A stretch of 64,000 nucleotides of DNA from Lachnospiraceae bacterium AM48-27BH (GCA_003478355.1 QUFC01000007.1:54247-118246); one strand, 5' to 3'; shown: positions 24,619 to 34,916, counted from the first letter of the stretch. Numbers and translations are program-made. The notes: generated by a model not told the origin, from the sequence alone.

Positions 24619-25548
24619 TTAAAGTGTTGGAGAGTTTAACATCTGAGTAATTTTATCTATATTATAATCTGGAGCTGCATTTTTTACTGCTTGGTATATA
24701 TTTTGTAATTGTTCTGGAGAACTTTCCAAAGCATCCGCGATGATTTCTAAGGATTGTCCCTTTTTTACTTTAGAGATGATTTGTTTCAGTAATAGCTGTT
24801 GTTGCCCACTTTCAAATCCATCCTCATATCCACATTCCCGTACATTTTTCAAATGTAGTTCTTCGTTGTATTCTGTTAATACCATGCGCTTCACCTCCGC
24901 TCTATTTTTTCTTAAAAAATTAGCTAAAATACCTTCTTTTAAGGATACCTGTATTGCATGTTCGGCAGCTTCTTCTAGTGTGTGTCCATTTCGAATTTCT
25001 TTACGAACTTCTTCTACAAAAAAAGAATAATCATGAAGAGTTTTACACCGTTCCATTAATTCTTGATTACAGCCATAATTGATATTTAACATCAGTGCAG
25101 TACACTCCAATGCCGGCTCTTCTTTGGCAGGTTTTATATAAGAATTAGACAATTGAAGAAGTTTTCTTTCCGGTTCGATTTTTAAACCATTATAGAAAAC
25201 AACAAACTGTGGCGTTGGGAGTGGAAGTAAGGTTTCTGAATAGATATCCATATGATTAATCTCAATATATCCCTTCAGAAGATCACTAAAATAGAAGACT
25301 CCACGCAAAGGCATATTGGGATTAAAACTACTTTGTGCTTCATATAGATTCAAGGAGTATGAAAATAAAAATGATAAATCATTTTTCATGCCCATATAAA
25401 TCACATCATCCAGGGTATTGATTTCTAAATCGTCCGGGTTTGTGTACTGACTTTCGTTGATGGCATTGTAAAGGCTTAATAATTCTTTCTTTTCCTGAAA
25501 TACCATTCGAAAGAGGCTGTCTTTGAACTTCCTATTTACTTTTGGCAT
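24619..25548 (-). CDS. Rpn-family recombination-promoting nuclease / PD-(D/E)XK protein
   Basis: The preferred start is 25548 (MPKVNRKFKDSLFRMVF), since AAAGGAG lies 7 bases upstream; an ATG 15 bp earlier overlaps that site. The protein has about 309 residues. The N-terminal DSLFRMVFQEKKELLSLYNA region, the MKNDLSFLF strand and YIEINHMDIYSE resemble the Rpn/PDDEXK_2 nuclease family, which promotes RecA-independent recombination. The C-terminal half is helical, with ...LKQIISKVKKGQSLEIIADAL. These genes are usually multicopy and have been called putative transposases. Its lower GC content sets it apart from neighbours, suggesting transfer. Confidence 0.8.
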   Translation of the reverse strand: MPKVNRKFKDSLFRMVFQEKKELLSLYNAINESQYTNPDDLEINTLDDVIYMGMKNDLSFLFSYSLNLYEAQSSFNPNMPLRGVFYFSDLLKGYIEINHMDIYSETLLPLPTPQFVVFYNGLKIEPERKLLQLSNSYIKPAKEEPALECTALMLNINYGCNQELMERCKTLHDYSFFVEEVRKEIRNGHTLEEAAEHAIQVSLKEGILANFLRKNRAEVKRMVLTEYNEELHLKNVRECGYEDGFESGQQQLLLKQIISKVKKGQSLEIIADALESSPEQLQNIYQAVKNAAPDYNIDKITQMLNSPTL

Positions 25549-25721
25549 AGGTTCTCCTTTCATTTTACACCATAAAGGTTCCTTTTACAATTTCATGGGG
25601 ATAAATTTTGAGAAAATAATATTGGTGAATCAGATGCTCTTATAAAGAACTGGAATCCCCAGAATGGAGATTCCGATAAAGATACTATAACACAAAAATT
25701 GACAAAATAAAAGTGGCGATT

Positions 25722-27023
25722 CTACGGGTTCAGCATCACCGAAGCATAAAACACCCCATCTCTCCACTCAAACCGTGCGTCTCCGCGGTATTGCTCTGCA
25801 ATCATGCGGATGGACTCGGTACCGATTCCGCTGCCGGCGGTTTTGGTGGACACCAGCTTCTCGTGGATCCAGGTGGGTTTAAAAACGCTGGTGTTATCCA
25901 CGGTGATAGATAAGGTAGAAGTACCAGTCTGGACAGCGCAGACCCGGATAAATGGTTGCGCGGTTTCGGATTCTGAGCGGCCGGTCTGGCAGGCGTCCAG
26001 GGCATTTTCTAGAAGATTGCCCAGGAGAACACAAAATTCCGTTTCGGGGATCACCGGAGTATCGGACATCTGGATCTTGACATCCAGACAGATGCTATGG
26101 TTTTCTGCTTTATCTGCATAAAAAGCGAGAATGGCGTTAACTGCATAGCTGTTGCAGTAAATGTGATCCGAATGGGAAGGAAACTGGTTCTCATATTCCG
26201 CCAGATAGGATTTCAGATCCTCTAAATCCCCACGCTTCACACAGTCCTGGATCACCCGCAGATGCTGGCGGAAATCGTGACGTGCCCGACGGTTTTCTGC
26301 AATTCTGGCCTGCAGCATGGAATACTGGTCATGCTGGATCTGCAAAAGACGTTCCATAGCCTGATTGCGGGTGCTGGTCTCCAGTTGTTCTTTTAATTGT
26401 TGGATGAACAGGATCATGAAATGGCTGATCAGGAACATACAGATCAGTAGCAGGACTCTTGCCAGAAGGGCAGAGATGGTAACGGTACCGTTCCGGATAT
26501 CACCTGTCAGAAGCAGAAGAATCAGGGTTACAGAGCATGGAAGAAGCCAGGCAGTTCTCCAGAATGAGGGGACCGAAACAGAACACAGGCCTTCTGTGAT
26601 ATGGCTCATGGCTTTGACCATCAGCAGGATGGTACAAAGAATTAAAAATAATGTAATGAACCCGCTCTGCCAGGAGAAAAAGTTGAACCCGAAAAGCTTT
26701 TCACAGATACAGAATGCAGCAGCGCGGATCACAAGCAGATAGTCGAGGATAAACATATAAAAAAACAGGATCATTCCCCGATCGGCCTGTACCAGGAGAC
26801 AGAATAAAACCCCAAATATCGGGACGGCCAGATATTGAACCCAGACACTTGAAAATCCGGCCAGGGTCAGAAGGGTAAAGATACCAAGATAGAATATCTG
26901 GCACATACAGACCCGGAGAACGGTTTCCAGGGGAGAATACTTCAGCTTTTTATAGAAGGGGATATAGGCCAGAAAATGAAATGGAAATGTGCTTAACAGT
27001 TCATTTAACAGCAGTTCGATCAT
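25722..27023 (-). CDS. AgrC-like sensor histidine kinase (GHKL type)
   Basis: This 433-residue protein has an N-terminal half with about six hydrophobic segments (residues 10-210), a coiled linker, a short dimerisation region with the phospho-His in RRARHDFRQHLRV, and a GHKL ATPase with N-box ELEFCVLLGNLLENALDAC-like text (LLGNLLENALDAC) and G-box GSGIGTESIRMIAEQY. Such kinases sense peptides at the membrane. It begins in the stop codon of the response regulator gene (ATGA overlap), so both are made together. The target is probably the large divergent surface protein. Confidence 0.88.
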   Translation of the reverse strand: MIELLLNELLSTFPFHFLAYIPFYKKLKYSPLETVLRVCMCQIFYLGIFTLLTLAGFSSVWVQYLAVPIFGVLFCLLVQADRGMILFFYMFILDYLLVIRAAAFCICEKLFGFNFFSWQSGFITLFLILCTILLMVKAMSHITEGLCSVSVPSFWRTAWLLPCSVTLILLLLTGDIRNGTVTISALLARVLLLICMFLISHFMILFIQQLKEQLETSTRNQAMERLLQIQHDQYSMLQARIAENRRARHDFRQHLRVIQDCVKRGDLEDLKSYLAEYENQFPSHSDHIYCNSYAVNAILAFYADKAENHSICLDVKIQMSDTPVIPETEFCVLLGNLLENALDACQTGRSESETAQPFIRVCAVQTGTSTLSITVDNTSVFKPTWIHEKLVSTKTAGSGIGTESIRMIAEQYRGDARFEWRDGVFYASVMLNP

Positions 27024-27754
27024 ACCAGCTGACCTCCTCTCACAAGATCATAAGAATAACGGATATACTGTTCCCGTACATCCTGGTATTTTAAGCGGCT
27101 GATGGGAATGGAAGTACCATTTTTCAGCACGAACCGGTCATCCAGCAATTTATCGACCTCTTCAAAATTTACCAGAATTCCCTTCATGCAGTCACAGAGC
27201 CAGGGATATGACAGAAGAAGTGCGGCAAAGTCCTTCTGATTCATAAAAATTTCTTCCTGACGCCCATCCTTGAGATGTACCAGTACCCGTCTGTTGAGGT
27301 ATTCGGTATATGAAATCTGATGAAGCAATAACCGGATCTCCATATTCTTAGCAGGAACCAGAATGGACGCCTCGTTCATCATCATCTGCAGATTACAGCG
27401 GTCCAAAGCCTTCGAAACCTGTTCTTCTGTGGTTGGTTTGATCAGGTAATACGTCGCCTTCACTTCATAGCTGTCTACAGCAAAATCAGATGAAGTTGTC
27501 ACGAAAATAATATGGCAGGAAGTATCCCAAAGACGGATCTTCCTGGCTGTTTCCATGCCATTGATGCCATTCATATAAATATCAAGAAAAATAATATCAT
27601 AAACGCCAGGTATAAACCCGGCAAGAAATTCTTCTCCACCAGGAAAAAGCTCCGGAGTATCAGCAGGAATCCGATGTGTGTTCATGTAAGTCGAGACCTG
27701 ATCTGCCAACTGTCTGGCATCCCTTTCCAGATCATCAATAACTGCGATTCTCAA
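27020..27754 (-). CDS. LytTR-family response regulator (AgrA-like)
   Basis: The start is TTG 27754 after GGGGGAT. Residues 1-120 are a receiver domain with acidic pocket (IDD near residue 6) and the phospho-Asp in IIFLDIYM. Residues about 135-240 are a LytTR DNA-binding domain (LLLHQISYTEYLNRRVLVHL ... FVLKNGTSIPISRLKYQDV). LytTR proteins bind pairs of 9-bp direct repeats about two helical turns apart. Exactly such a pair is seen in the intergenic region (27830-27858). It is the first gene of a two-gene operon with the sensor kinase. Confidence 0.9.
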   Translation of the reverse strand: MRIAVIDDLERDARQLADQVSTYMNTHRIPADTPELFPGGEEFLAGFIPGVYDIIFLDIYMNGINGMETARKIRLWDTSCHIIFVTTSSDFAVDSYEVKATYYLIKPTTEEQVSKALDRCNLQMMMNEASILVPAKNMEIRLLLHQISYTEYLNRRVLVHLKDGRQEEIFMNQKDFAALLLSYPWLCDCMKGILVNFEEVDKLLDDRFVLKNGTSIPISRLKYQDVREQYIRYSYDLVRGGQLV

Positions 27755-27829
27755 AATGAATCCCCCTTTTTCCTACAATTACATATGTTTATCATAGCAT
27801 AAATTTGGATAAAATTGGGGCTATTTTTG

Positions 27830-27896
27830 CATCTTGTGTCATTTTTTGACATCTTGTGCAGCAGATATTGAAAGATGTTCTCAAAGACCATAAGAT
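27830..27896 (+). promoter_or_regulatory. LytTR-type direct repeats and promoter of the large surface protein gene
   Basis: CATCTTGTG occurs at 27830-27838 and 27850-27858, a 20-bp period in the same orientation. A promoter TTGAAA (27868-27873), 17 bp, TAAGAT (27891-27896) follows, with the -35 box 10 bp after the second repeat. This is the usual place for an activator of the AgrA/LytTR kind. Confidence 0.72.
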
Positions 27897-27953
27897 GGAA
27901 TTATCAAGTATGAGAAAACGAGACCGGCATCAAGACAAAAAGGAGAGATGGGT

Positions 27954-30900
27954 ATGATAAAACGAAAATGGTATGAGCGGGTATCAGCGGCAGCGCTGGC
28001 GGCCATGCTTTTTATGAATAGCGGTGGAATGGGAGTGCAGTCCAGGGCGGAAATTCTGTCAGGGGAAAATGGTGTGGTTATCCAGGAAGCAGAAGGAGAA
28101 GCACAGCCGGAAGCCAATGAAGAGGAACAGGGACTCCAGGAAGAAAAATTGGAGAACAATGGAGAGAATGGGGAGAATGATCCAGAAGAAGAAAATCCAG
28201 AGGAAGAATCAGCGCAAGAAGAGCCTTCCGAGGAAGAATCTTTAGAAGAGACGGAAAATGGGGAATCATCAGGAGAAGAGAGCCCTACCGAGGAATCAGC
28301 AGCAGATGAGGGCGCTGGAGAAGGAGAGGAGAACGCATCAGAGTCATCCGAAGAAACAACTGAGCCGGAAACAATGCCGGAGACAGTTCCAGAGACGGTT
28401 CCGGAAACCATTCCAGAAACGATTCCAGAAACCACAACGGCTGCCACCAGTCAGCAATCCGTTACCTGGATGATCACAGGTTTTGAGCCGTTGAAGGATG
28501 AAATTATGGTGCAGCAGCTGCCTTTGGGAAGTGTGGAAACTGATATCCAGTTCCCGGATACACTGGAAGTGACCATGCAGAAAGTACGAGATGCAGAGGA
28601 TGATGTAGAAAATGATGCAGCTGATCTGGAACAGAATGAGTCCGCACAAGAATCAACTGAGTTCGCAGAAAATGATACGATCCAGGAAATGAATCAGAAG
28701 TTGTCCGGTGTAACCTGGCAGCTGGATTCGGAATTGAGTGTTTATCCAGAGTTTCATGGTGGTATCTCCCAGAAAGAATATTTTACAGAGTTTGATGAGG
28801 ATGGCAATCCCATCGAAACCGAAGAAAAAACCTATGCGGGCTATGCCAAGGAAAACGAACCTTATAGCGGCGCAGTCTATATTTACCATGCCGTTTTACC
28901 AGAAGAAGATAGCAATGGAAAACCGATAGAGTTGGCAGACGGAGTAGAAATCCCGGAGATTTATGTGGTTTTAGGCGAAGTTGGGGGGGCGCTATATGCG
29001 GTAGAAGAAGCAACGTATACGGTTAGTGGTTCGGCATACTCATTTACAGTGAGTGGTGGAGGTATAAACAAGACATTTACGGGAGCGGAAGCTGTTAAAG
29101 ACGCATTTAATGCAATTCTTGATAACAGTGTTGATAGAAAAGCAACGATCCGTTTTGATAATGTGAATATTGAACAGGATAATGCGTTTCCAATTATTAC
29201 ACAGAGTTGTGAACTGACATTTACGGGAAGTTATACAAATCGGTCCTATGCTTTTGAATTTTCTGGCGATGGGCCATTTGTCATTCATAGCTCTGCTAGT
29301 ATTAAAGCGGGAGAGAATTTGTTTAGCGGGTCTGGGAACGGGAGCATCGAATTTGAACAGACAGGCGGAACGATAACACTTGACAAGAATCATGGTATTT
29401 ACTTGAGGAGCCAAGATAGCTATACCCTTCAAGATGGAACGATTAATGGCATAATCGGAGGTAATAATAGTGGCAGCTTTGCCATGAATGGTGGTACTTT
29501 AAAAGGTTATATTAATGGTCCAAAGGACATCACGATTAATGCTGGAAAAATCGAGACCACATCTGGCCCAGGTTTTTATGTGTATTCTATGTATTTGAAA
29601 GAAGATTCGGAATTAGAGATCAATGGGGGAACAATCTCAGCAACGGGCCTGGTGAGTGGAGATCAAGAAGGACCTGCGTTTGCGATTGTGACAGAAAAAG
29701 GTGCAGAGATTACATTAAAAAATAAAGTAGATATCACAGCAAAATCCGCAAATAATATGCCATCGGCTTCTATCTGGTATTATGATTCAGAGGATCAGAA
29801 TGTGATTGACGCAACGGGGGTTACTGGATTTACTCATCCGCTTACAATTGCTGCGAGAAGTGATGCTATGAAGAATATATCTCCGTTTGCGAATTGGATT
29901 CAGGGAACAGAAGAAAATATAAATACGATAAAGAACAATACCAAATTTAAAGTATTTACCGACACGAGTGACATAGAGGATACGAAGTACAATGGTTATG
30001 AACCGCAGGTTTCTGGAAATTATATCCGAATGCTGGATAAGAACAATTCACTTCCAGATATTGTAAGTGGTGATATTTCATATATAGTTGTGGGTCCGTG
30101 TGACAATTATCTGTACCAATATAATTATACGGTTGATAATCAGTCTGCTCCAAAAGTTGGTATTATTGATATAAGGCAAATTAGCCTGAATAATTTGATT
30201 GCAGCTCTTCTTGCGGCGGATACAGGATATGGTTGTGAATTGAATATGCAAACAATGGGAAATTTAGCCGTGGGAGATATCACGGTAGACACAACAGGTA
30301 CCTGCATTACCTTACTTGGAACAATCACTGGCAGAGTCAACGTCATTGGTACAGGAAAATTAATATCTGAGATTAGTGCAGCAGGTATGGATGGAAATAC
30401 TGCAAGTACCATAGAGATAAAAGGCGGTAAGATCGTCAGCCCTGCAGGAAGTACAGAAAGTGCCATATCGTTAAGCCATGCCGACCTCAAGGTTTGTGAC
30501 GGTGCGGTAATTACAGATAACTCAACCAGCAATGCCAGCGGCATCTACGCAATCAATGCCTCTGGCCCGGTTACGGTTGAGATTGCGGGCGGAACCATCA
30601 CATCGGTCAATCACACGGCAGTAAATCTGTTTATGCAGGGACAAGGATCCGACTATGCATCTCTAATTATGAGCGGTGGTCAGATCTCTGGAAACATATA
30701 TGGTATCAAACAGTTTAGTTCAGGCAGTACAAGCTTTACAGGAGGAAGTGTATCGGGCGGAAGTGCAGATATTTTCTTCGAGGGAGATACGAGAAACAAG
30801 GGACAGTTTGTAGTGGAAGGCGAAATTCCATTTGATACGGTGGAGATTGCTGCAACTTCTTACATGAGTAGAGTACATATGGATCTGACCAAAGCATCTT

Positions 30901-33900
30901 TTGATACAGGAAAATCTCTCCAGGTAAAGCTTCCGACATCGAATATTAGCGATACGACCAATATTAATTTATTCAGTGTGTCAAAATCTGATTATCGCAA
31001 TATGATGGATCATATTTCCTTAACTGCTAATGGATATGTGCCGATTAAGGTAGTTAACAATGCGACAAAGGATGGTGAAACAGCAGATATTTATGCGTTC
31101 TGGAGAGCATCTACAACAGGAATGTACCGCTTGGTTCAGTATTTTTCCTCAAAAGATAATCAGACATCTGCTTATCAAGAATATCTGTTAAAAGGCAGTT
31201 TTTTAAATGATGTTGATTTAAACCTGGAAAACTTAGCTGGCTGGAAGAAAGCAGATGGAACCAGAATTGTGGATGACTATCAGATTGATGCAGAAAATTT
31301 GGATTTATATCCAGCTTATAAGGTTACTCTTACCGCAAATGCGCCATATGAAGATAGAACGGAAAATTCTGCAGTGATCAAAGGTACAACCGATGGAACA
31401 ACGGTATACTGTGTAGATTCCACACGTTATGAAAATGGTGGCAGCAGTATGACAGCAGCAGAAATCGTAGCTGCAGGAGAAAGAAATGAGTCCTATGTTA
31501 CAAAAGCAACAGTCGGAGCAGATGGATCCTATTCCTTATCTGTGACAAGTCTTTCACCGTATACAGATTATACTTACTACCTTGCCACCATAAATACCAA
31601 TGGAGATTATTCTGAGGTCATTCCAGTTAGATTCAAAACTTTACTGAAAACACCAACAGCAGATGATTTTCAGATAGCCCAAACAACGTTTACATATAAC
31701 GGACAGACTATAGCGGAACGGGGAATCACAATGGTTTCACCCAAGATTTCTGGAACATTCGGAATTGATAAGACCTATTATAGACGGAAAAATGCAGATG
31801 GTTATGCAACAGAGAACATAGACGCTCCTGTGAACGCAGGAACTTACGGGGTTTTTATTGATGCAAAGTCGATACATTCTCAATTTAGTGATGCAGCCAA
31901 CCTTTTTGTTGGAGATATCACGATTGAAAAAGCAAATTTAAATTCCGATTGGTTTTATCTGCCAGTAAGAAATATTATTTATGGAGAAGATGATGGTGAT
32001 GATAGGATAAGACCACAACTTATTCCATCTAAGAGTCGGATATCTGGTTACGGAAAACTAGAATTTAAACTTTATAATCTTAGTAATCTGACTGAGGAAG
32101 TGAGCCGTAATCGAGAGGACCATTATGATGCAACACCATCTACAGATGTTTCGTGGGGTACAAGGTCTGTAGGCATCACATGCACCGGCGGAGAGAATAT
32201 AAATCCACAAAACACTCCGATACCGATTAGCAGTTATGAACAGATCTATTTTCACCGCGGAATAAACCAGATTTCCCTGGCCTGTGGTTCCATTACCTAT
32301 GGTCAGACACCAAATCCTGAGGTCACGGCTTTGGATACATCTTATGGTGTTTCTTATACCTATAGCCAGAACCGGGATGATGCCGCCAGTTATAGAGCTT
32401 GGAATGTTGAAAATCCAGTAGGAACCTGGTATGTAAAGGCGAAAACAGCAAAAACGTTGAATTATAATGAGACAGAGAGCAAGCCAGTTGCATTCCAGGT
32501 AACCAAGGGAACGTTAGTCCCGGTAGTGAAATCCATCGAGTTCAAAACATATGATGGCAATACCAACGCGGCTGGCACATTGGGACTGATTGCTGCGGAA
32601 GGAAGTGCGATTCCAGCAGGAGATCGAGCGGCAGTGAATGCTGAGGACGCCGTCAGTGGAACATTTTCCTGGACCTCCAGCGCAGCAGGAACCAATACGG
32701 TTGATGTTGCTGACATCAAGTTAAGCAGCAGTCTTGCCAGCAAATATGAACTTTCCACAGATCAGCTTTCCAGTGAATCTTTCGGCGGTGCAAAGATATT
32801 ACCAGCGAAAGTGGATGAAAATGATTTTACTGTCAGTGGTTATTCTGGTGTTTATGATGGGGAAAGTCACGGAATAGGACGGTTTATCTGGGGAAGTACA
32901 AACTATGAGATTACTTTTAAAGATAAGGACGGCAATTACACACTGACCAGTTCAGAATGGCCAGAATATACCAATGTTGGTGATTATCTCGTTGAATACA
33001 GACTGACCAATGAGAATTATGAGCCATATTATGGCTCCGAACAGATTCACATTTCCCCAGCGCCGCTTACGGTTACGGCAGAGGATAAAACCGTGACTTA
33101 CAAGGAGGAGGCACCAGTATATAGTTATGTGGCAACTGGCTTTGTGCATGGGGAAGATGAATCTGTATTGGAGGAAATCGCCAATTATGATTGTGCTTAC
33201 ACAGCGGGAAGCGATGTGGGAGAGTATGAGATCATGCCATATGGCTTTGCTGCTAAGAACGGCAACTACGACATTTCCTATCAACCAGGTAAATTGACCG
33301 TGGAGCAGGCGGAACCGGAATTTTATCTCACCAATCTGGAAGAATTAAATCGTGTATATGATGCCAAAGCCATTGTACCAAAAGCTGGTTCGGACAGTGA
33401 TGGAAAATTGACTATAACCATCAGCAAAGGCATGGAGATCTTTCATACGAGTCCGGTTGATGCGGGAATCTATACGGTAATGATTTCAGGAGAAGCCGGA
33501 AAGAATTATAAGGCAGGCAGCGCCGCTTATTCCTTTGAAATCCGAAAAGCGCCGCTTACAGTAACAGCGGTTGATCAGAGAATCGCTTTGGGGTCTGAGA
33601 TTCCAGAGTACATGGCAGATTATAAAGGTTTCCAGGGAACCGATGAGGAACGGGTATTAGGCGGAGCATTGCAATTTGTCTGTGAGTATACAGCCAATAG
33701 CCCGATAGGAGAGTACGCCATCGTACCTTCTGGTCTGACATCGGATAATTATGAGATCCAGTTTGTAAATGGTACACTTTATGTAAACCTTAAGAACAGT
33801 CATATTTCCAGTGGCTCTGGCAGTTCCGGTTCATCCGGTGATTCTGGATCAGAAATCACATCCAGTGGCGGAACCTGGGACAAGCAGGAAAAAGGATGGA

Positions 33901-34388
33901 GATTCTATTATAAAAATGGTTCTTACGCAGCGGGAAAGAGAACGAAAGATGCAGATGGTACTATCTATGAGAATCTAAAATGGGTGAAGATCAATGGAAA
34001 TTGGTGGCCATTTGGAGCAGATGGATATTTGAAGACCGGATGGGTATTAGATGGAACCGATAACCGCTGGTATCAGATTGATGAAAATACCGGTATGCGA
34101 AAAGGCTGGTATTTTGGCCAGAACGATGATAAGAACTGGTATTACCTGGACCCGGTAAGCGGAGCTATGGTGACTGGCTGGCAGTTCATTAATGGCAAAT
34201 GGTATTATTTCTCCGTTACATCAGCAACACCGCTGTGGAGATACGATCTGACAACTGGAAGATGGATCTTCGATCCTAAATCCAATGGTCGCCCATACGG
34301 AGCTATGTACCAAAACATCCAGACCCCGGACGGCTACTATGTAGATGAAAACGGTGCCTGGGATGGACGGGAAGCGAAAATTAGATAG
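27954..34388 (+). CDS. Giant multidomain surface protein with MBG/YDG repeats and C-terminal cell-wall-binding repeats
   Basis: The start at 27954 is chosen because AGGAG lies 8 bases upstream; an ATG at 27948 is too close. The protein has about 2,144 residues. Domains in order: signal peptide (1-33); a very acidic Glu/Ser/Thr segment with PETVPETIPE repeats (about 40-165); a globular part; a long run of GG.I..G turns typical of a right-handed beta-helix (about 450-930); Ig-like and fibronectin-like segments (about 1080-1230); YDG-type (about 1525) and two MBG-type domains (about 1702 and 1865); a Ser/Gly linker; and aromatic GW/YY cell-wall-binding repeats (about 1974-2144: NWWPFGADGYLKTGWV, WYYFSV). 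There is no LPxTG anchor. It is probably an adhesin. It is divergent from the LytTR two-component system. Confidence 0.88.
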   Translation: MIKRKWYERVSAAALAAMLFMNSGGMGVQSRAEILSGENGVVIQEAEGEAQPEANEEEQGLQEEKLENNGENGENDPEEENPEEESAQEEPSEEESLEETENGESSGEESPTEESAADEGAGEGEENASESSEETTEPETMPETVPETVPETIPETIPETTTAATSQQSVTWMITGFEPLKDEIMVQQLPLGSVETDIQFPDTLEVTMQKVRDAEDDVENDAADLEQNESAQESTEFAENDTIQEMNQKLSGVTWQLDSELSVYPEFHGGISQKEYFTEFDEDGNPIETEEKTYAGYAKENEPYSGAVYIYHAVLPEEDSNGKPIELADGVEIPEIYVVLGEVGGALYAVEEATYTVSGSAYSFTVSGGGINKTFTGAEAVKDAFNAILDNSVDRKATIRFDNVNIEQDNAFPIITQSCELTFTGSYTNRSYAFEFSGDGPFVIHSSASIKAGENLFSGSGNGSIEFEQTGGTITLDKNHGIYLRSQDSYTLQDGTINGIIGGNNSGSFAMNGGTLKGYINGPKDITINAGKIETTSGPGFYVYSMYLKEDSELEINGGTISATGLVSGDQEGPAFAIVTEKGAEITLKNKVDITAKSANNMPSASIWYYDSEDQNVIDATGVTGFTHPLTIAARSDAMKNISPFANWIQGTEENINTIKNNTKFKVFTDTSDIEDTKYNGYEPQVSGNYIRMLDKNNSLPDIVSGDISYIVVGPCDNYLYQYNYTVDNQSAPKVGIIDIRQISLNNLIAALLAADTGYGCELNMQTMGNLAVGDITVDTTGTCITLLGTITGRVNVIGTGKLISEISAAGMDGNTASTIEIKGGKIVSPAGSTESAISLSHADLKVCDGAVITDNSTSNASGIYAINASGPVTVEIAGGTITSVNHTAVNLFMQGQGSDYASLIMSGGQISGNIYGIKQFSSGSTSFTGGSVSGGSADIFFEGDTRNKGQFVVEGEIPFDTVEIAATSYMSRVHMDLTKASFDTGKSLQVKLPTSNISDTTNINLFSVSKSDYRNMMDHISLTANGYVPIKVVNNATKDGETADIYAFWRASTTGMYRLVQYFSSKDNQTSAYQEYLLKGSFLNDVDLNLENLAGWKKADGTRIVDDYQIDAENLDLYPAYKVTLTANAPYEDRTENSAVIKGTTDGTTVYCVDSTRYENGGSSMTAAEIVAAGERNESYVTKATVGADGSYSLSVTSLSPYTDYTYYLATINTNGDYSEVIPVRFKTLLKTPTADDFQIAQTTFTYNGQTIAERGITMVSPKISGTFGIDKTYYRRKNADGYATENIDAPVNAGTYGVFIDAKSIHSQFSDAANLFVGDITIEKANLNSDWFYLPVRNIIYGEDDGDDRIRPQLIPSKSRISGYGKLEFKLYNLSNLTEEVSRNREDHYDATPSTDVSWGTRSVGITCTGGENINPQNTPIPISSYEQIYFHRGINQISLACGSITYGQTPNPEVTALDTSYGVSYTYSQNRDDAASYRAWNVENPVGTWYVKAKTAKTLNYNETESKPVAFQVTKGTLVPVVKSIEFKTYDGNTNAAGTLGLIAAEGSAIPAGDRAAVNAEDAVSGTFSWTSSAAGTNTVDVADIKLSSSLASKYELSTDQLSSESFGGAKILPAKVDENDFTVSGYSGVYDGESHGIGRFIWGSTNYEITFKDKDGNYTLTSSEWPEYTNVGDYLVEYRLTNENYEPYYGSEQIHISPAPLTVTAEDKTVTYKEEAPVYSYVATGFVHGEDESVLEEIANYDCAYTAGSDVGEYEIMPYGFAAKNGNYDISYQPGKLTVEQAEPEFYLTNLEELNRVYDAKAIVPKAGSDSDGKLTITISKGMEIFHTSPVDAGIYTVMISGEAGKNYKAGSAAYSFEIRKAPLTVTAVDQRIALGSEIPEYMADYKGFQGTDEERVLGGALQFVCEYTANSPIGEYAIVPSGLTSDNYEIQFVNGTLYVNLKNSHISSGSGSSGSSGDSGSEITSSGGTWDKQEKGWRFYYKNGSYAAGKRTKDADGTIYENLKWVKINGNWWPFGADGYLKTGWVLDGTDNRWYQIDENTGMRKGWYFGQNDDKNWYYLDPVSGAMVTGWQFINGKWYYFSVTSATPLWRYDLTTGRWIFDPKSNGRPYGAMYQNIQTPDGYYVDENGAWDGREAKIR

Positions 34389-34390
34389 AG

Positions 34391-34441
34391 ATAGAAAAAG
34401 CTGCAGAGCCATTTTTATGGATGGTTTTGCAGCTTTTCTAT
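34391..34441 (+). terminator. Terminator of the giant surface protein gene
   Basis: AGAAAAAGCTGCAG and CTGCAGC-TTTTCT style arms (34393-34405 with 34428-34439) form a long A/T-ended hairpin directly after the stop codon. It may also serve the small minus-strand gene beyond. Confidence 0.82.
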
Positions 34442-34448
34442 AGAGTGA

Positions 34449-34613
34449 TTATTTTTTCTTTTCTAGCTCACTAATTCTATTTTGCAGATCATAAAGCGTT
34501 TGAAGGACAAGACCCAATCGTGCTTTATAAGCGCAAGCCGCTTCGAAATAATTATTCATAATTTCTTGTAATTTTAAGACTTCTTCTAGAATGCGTTGTG
34601 AATCCTGGTTCAT
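34449..34613 (-). CDS. Small coiled-coil protein (54 aa)
   Basis: It begins MNQDSQRILEEVLKLQEIMN and ends LQNRISELEKKK. A strong ribosome site (AAAGGAGAT, 6 bases before the ATG) supports it as a real gene. The sequence is helical with heptad-like leucines in both halves (EEVLKLQEI; LQTLYDLQNRISEL), suggesting a short helical hairpin or coiled coil. I know no family. It converges on the giant surface protein gene and shares its terminator region. Confidence 0.62.
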   Translation of the reverse strand: MNQDSQRILEEVLKLQEIMNNYFEAACAYKARLGLVLQTLYDLQNRISELEKKK

Positions 34614-34916
34614 ACAATATCTCCTTTCAGTTGGTGCTGGGAGATAAATTCTCCCTGCTGGTTGTACTATAGGTGATTTTCAGCAAAGAGTTTTTGACTG
34701 CCGTATCCGGCGGTGAGTAAAAGAATCATAGATAAAAACTTAGAAACTTTGCCTGGACTTATCATAACATATTATCCACATAAGGACAAGGTATATTTTG
34801 AGGTGGTTTGATTTTGAAGGGATAAAGATCATCGAGCTGCATGGGGTATAAACAGAAAAAAAGAGGAGCGGCTGTCGAAACAACCGCTCCTCTTATCACG
34901 CTTATTGAGTTTGTAA
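34614..34916. other. Intergenic stretch between the small coiled-coil gene and pckA
   Basis: It holds the ribosome site of the small gene, a GGGAGA-TAAAT-TCTCCC hairpin (about 34639-34655), a possible minus-strand -10 box (TATAGT near 34670) and the pckA terminator at 34861. No other open frame or known RNA was recognised. Confidence 0.5.
34861..34894 (-). terminator. Terminator of pckA
   Basis: A 14-bp stem with one mismatch (34861-34874 with 34881-34894) is followed on the minus strand by TTTTTTTCTG. It lies just beyond the pckA stop codon. Confidence 0.85.

Noticed and set aside
27881..28447. Antisense open frame of 188 codons rich in Val/Ser/Gly
   Set aside because: It mirrors the low-complexity Glu/Ser/Thr segment of the giant surface protein gene and has no ribosome site.
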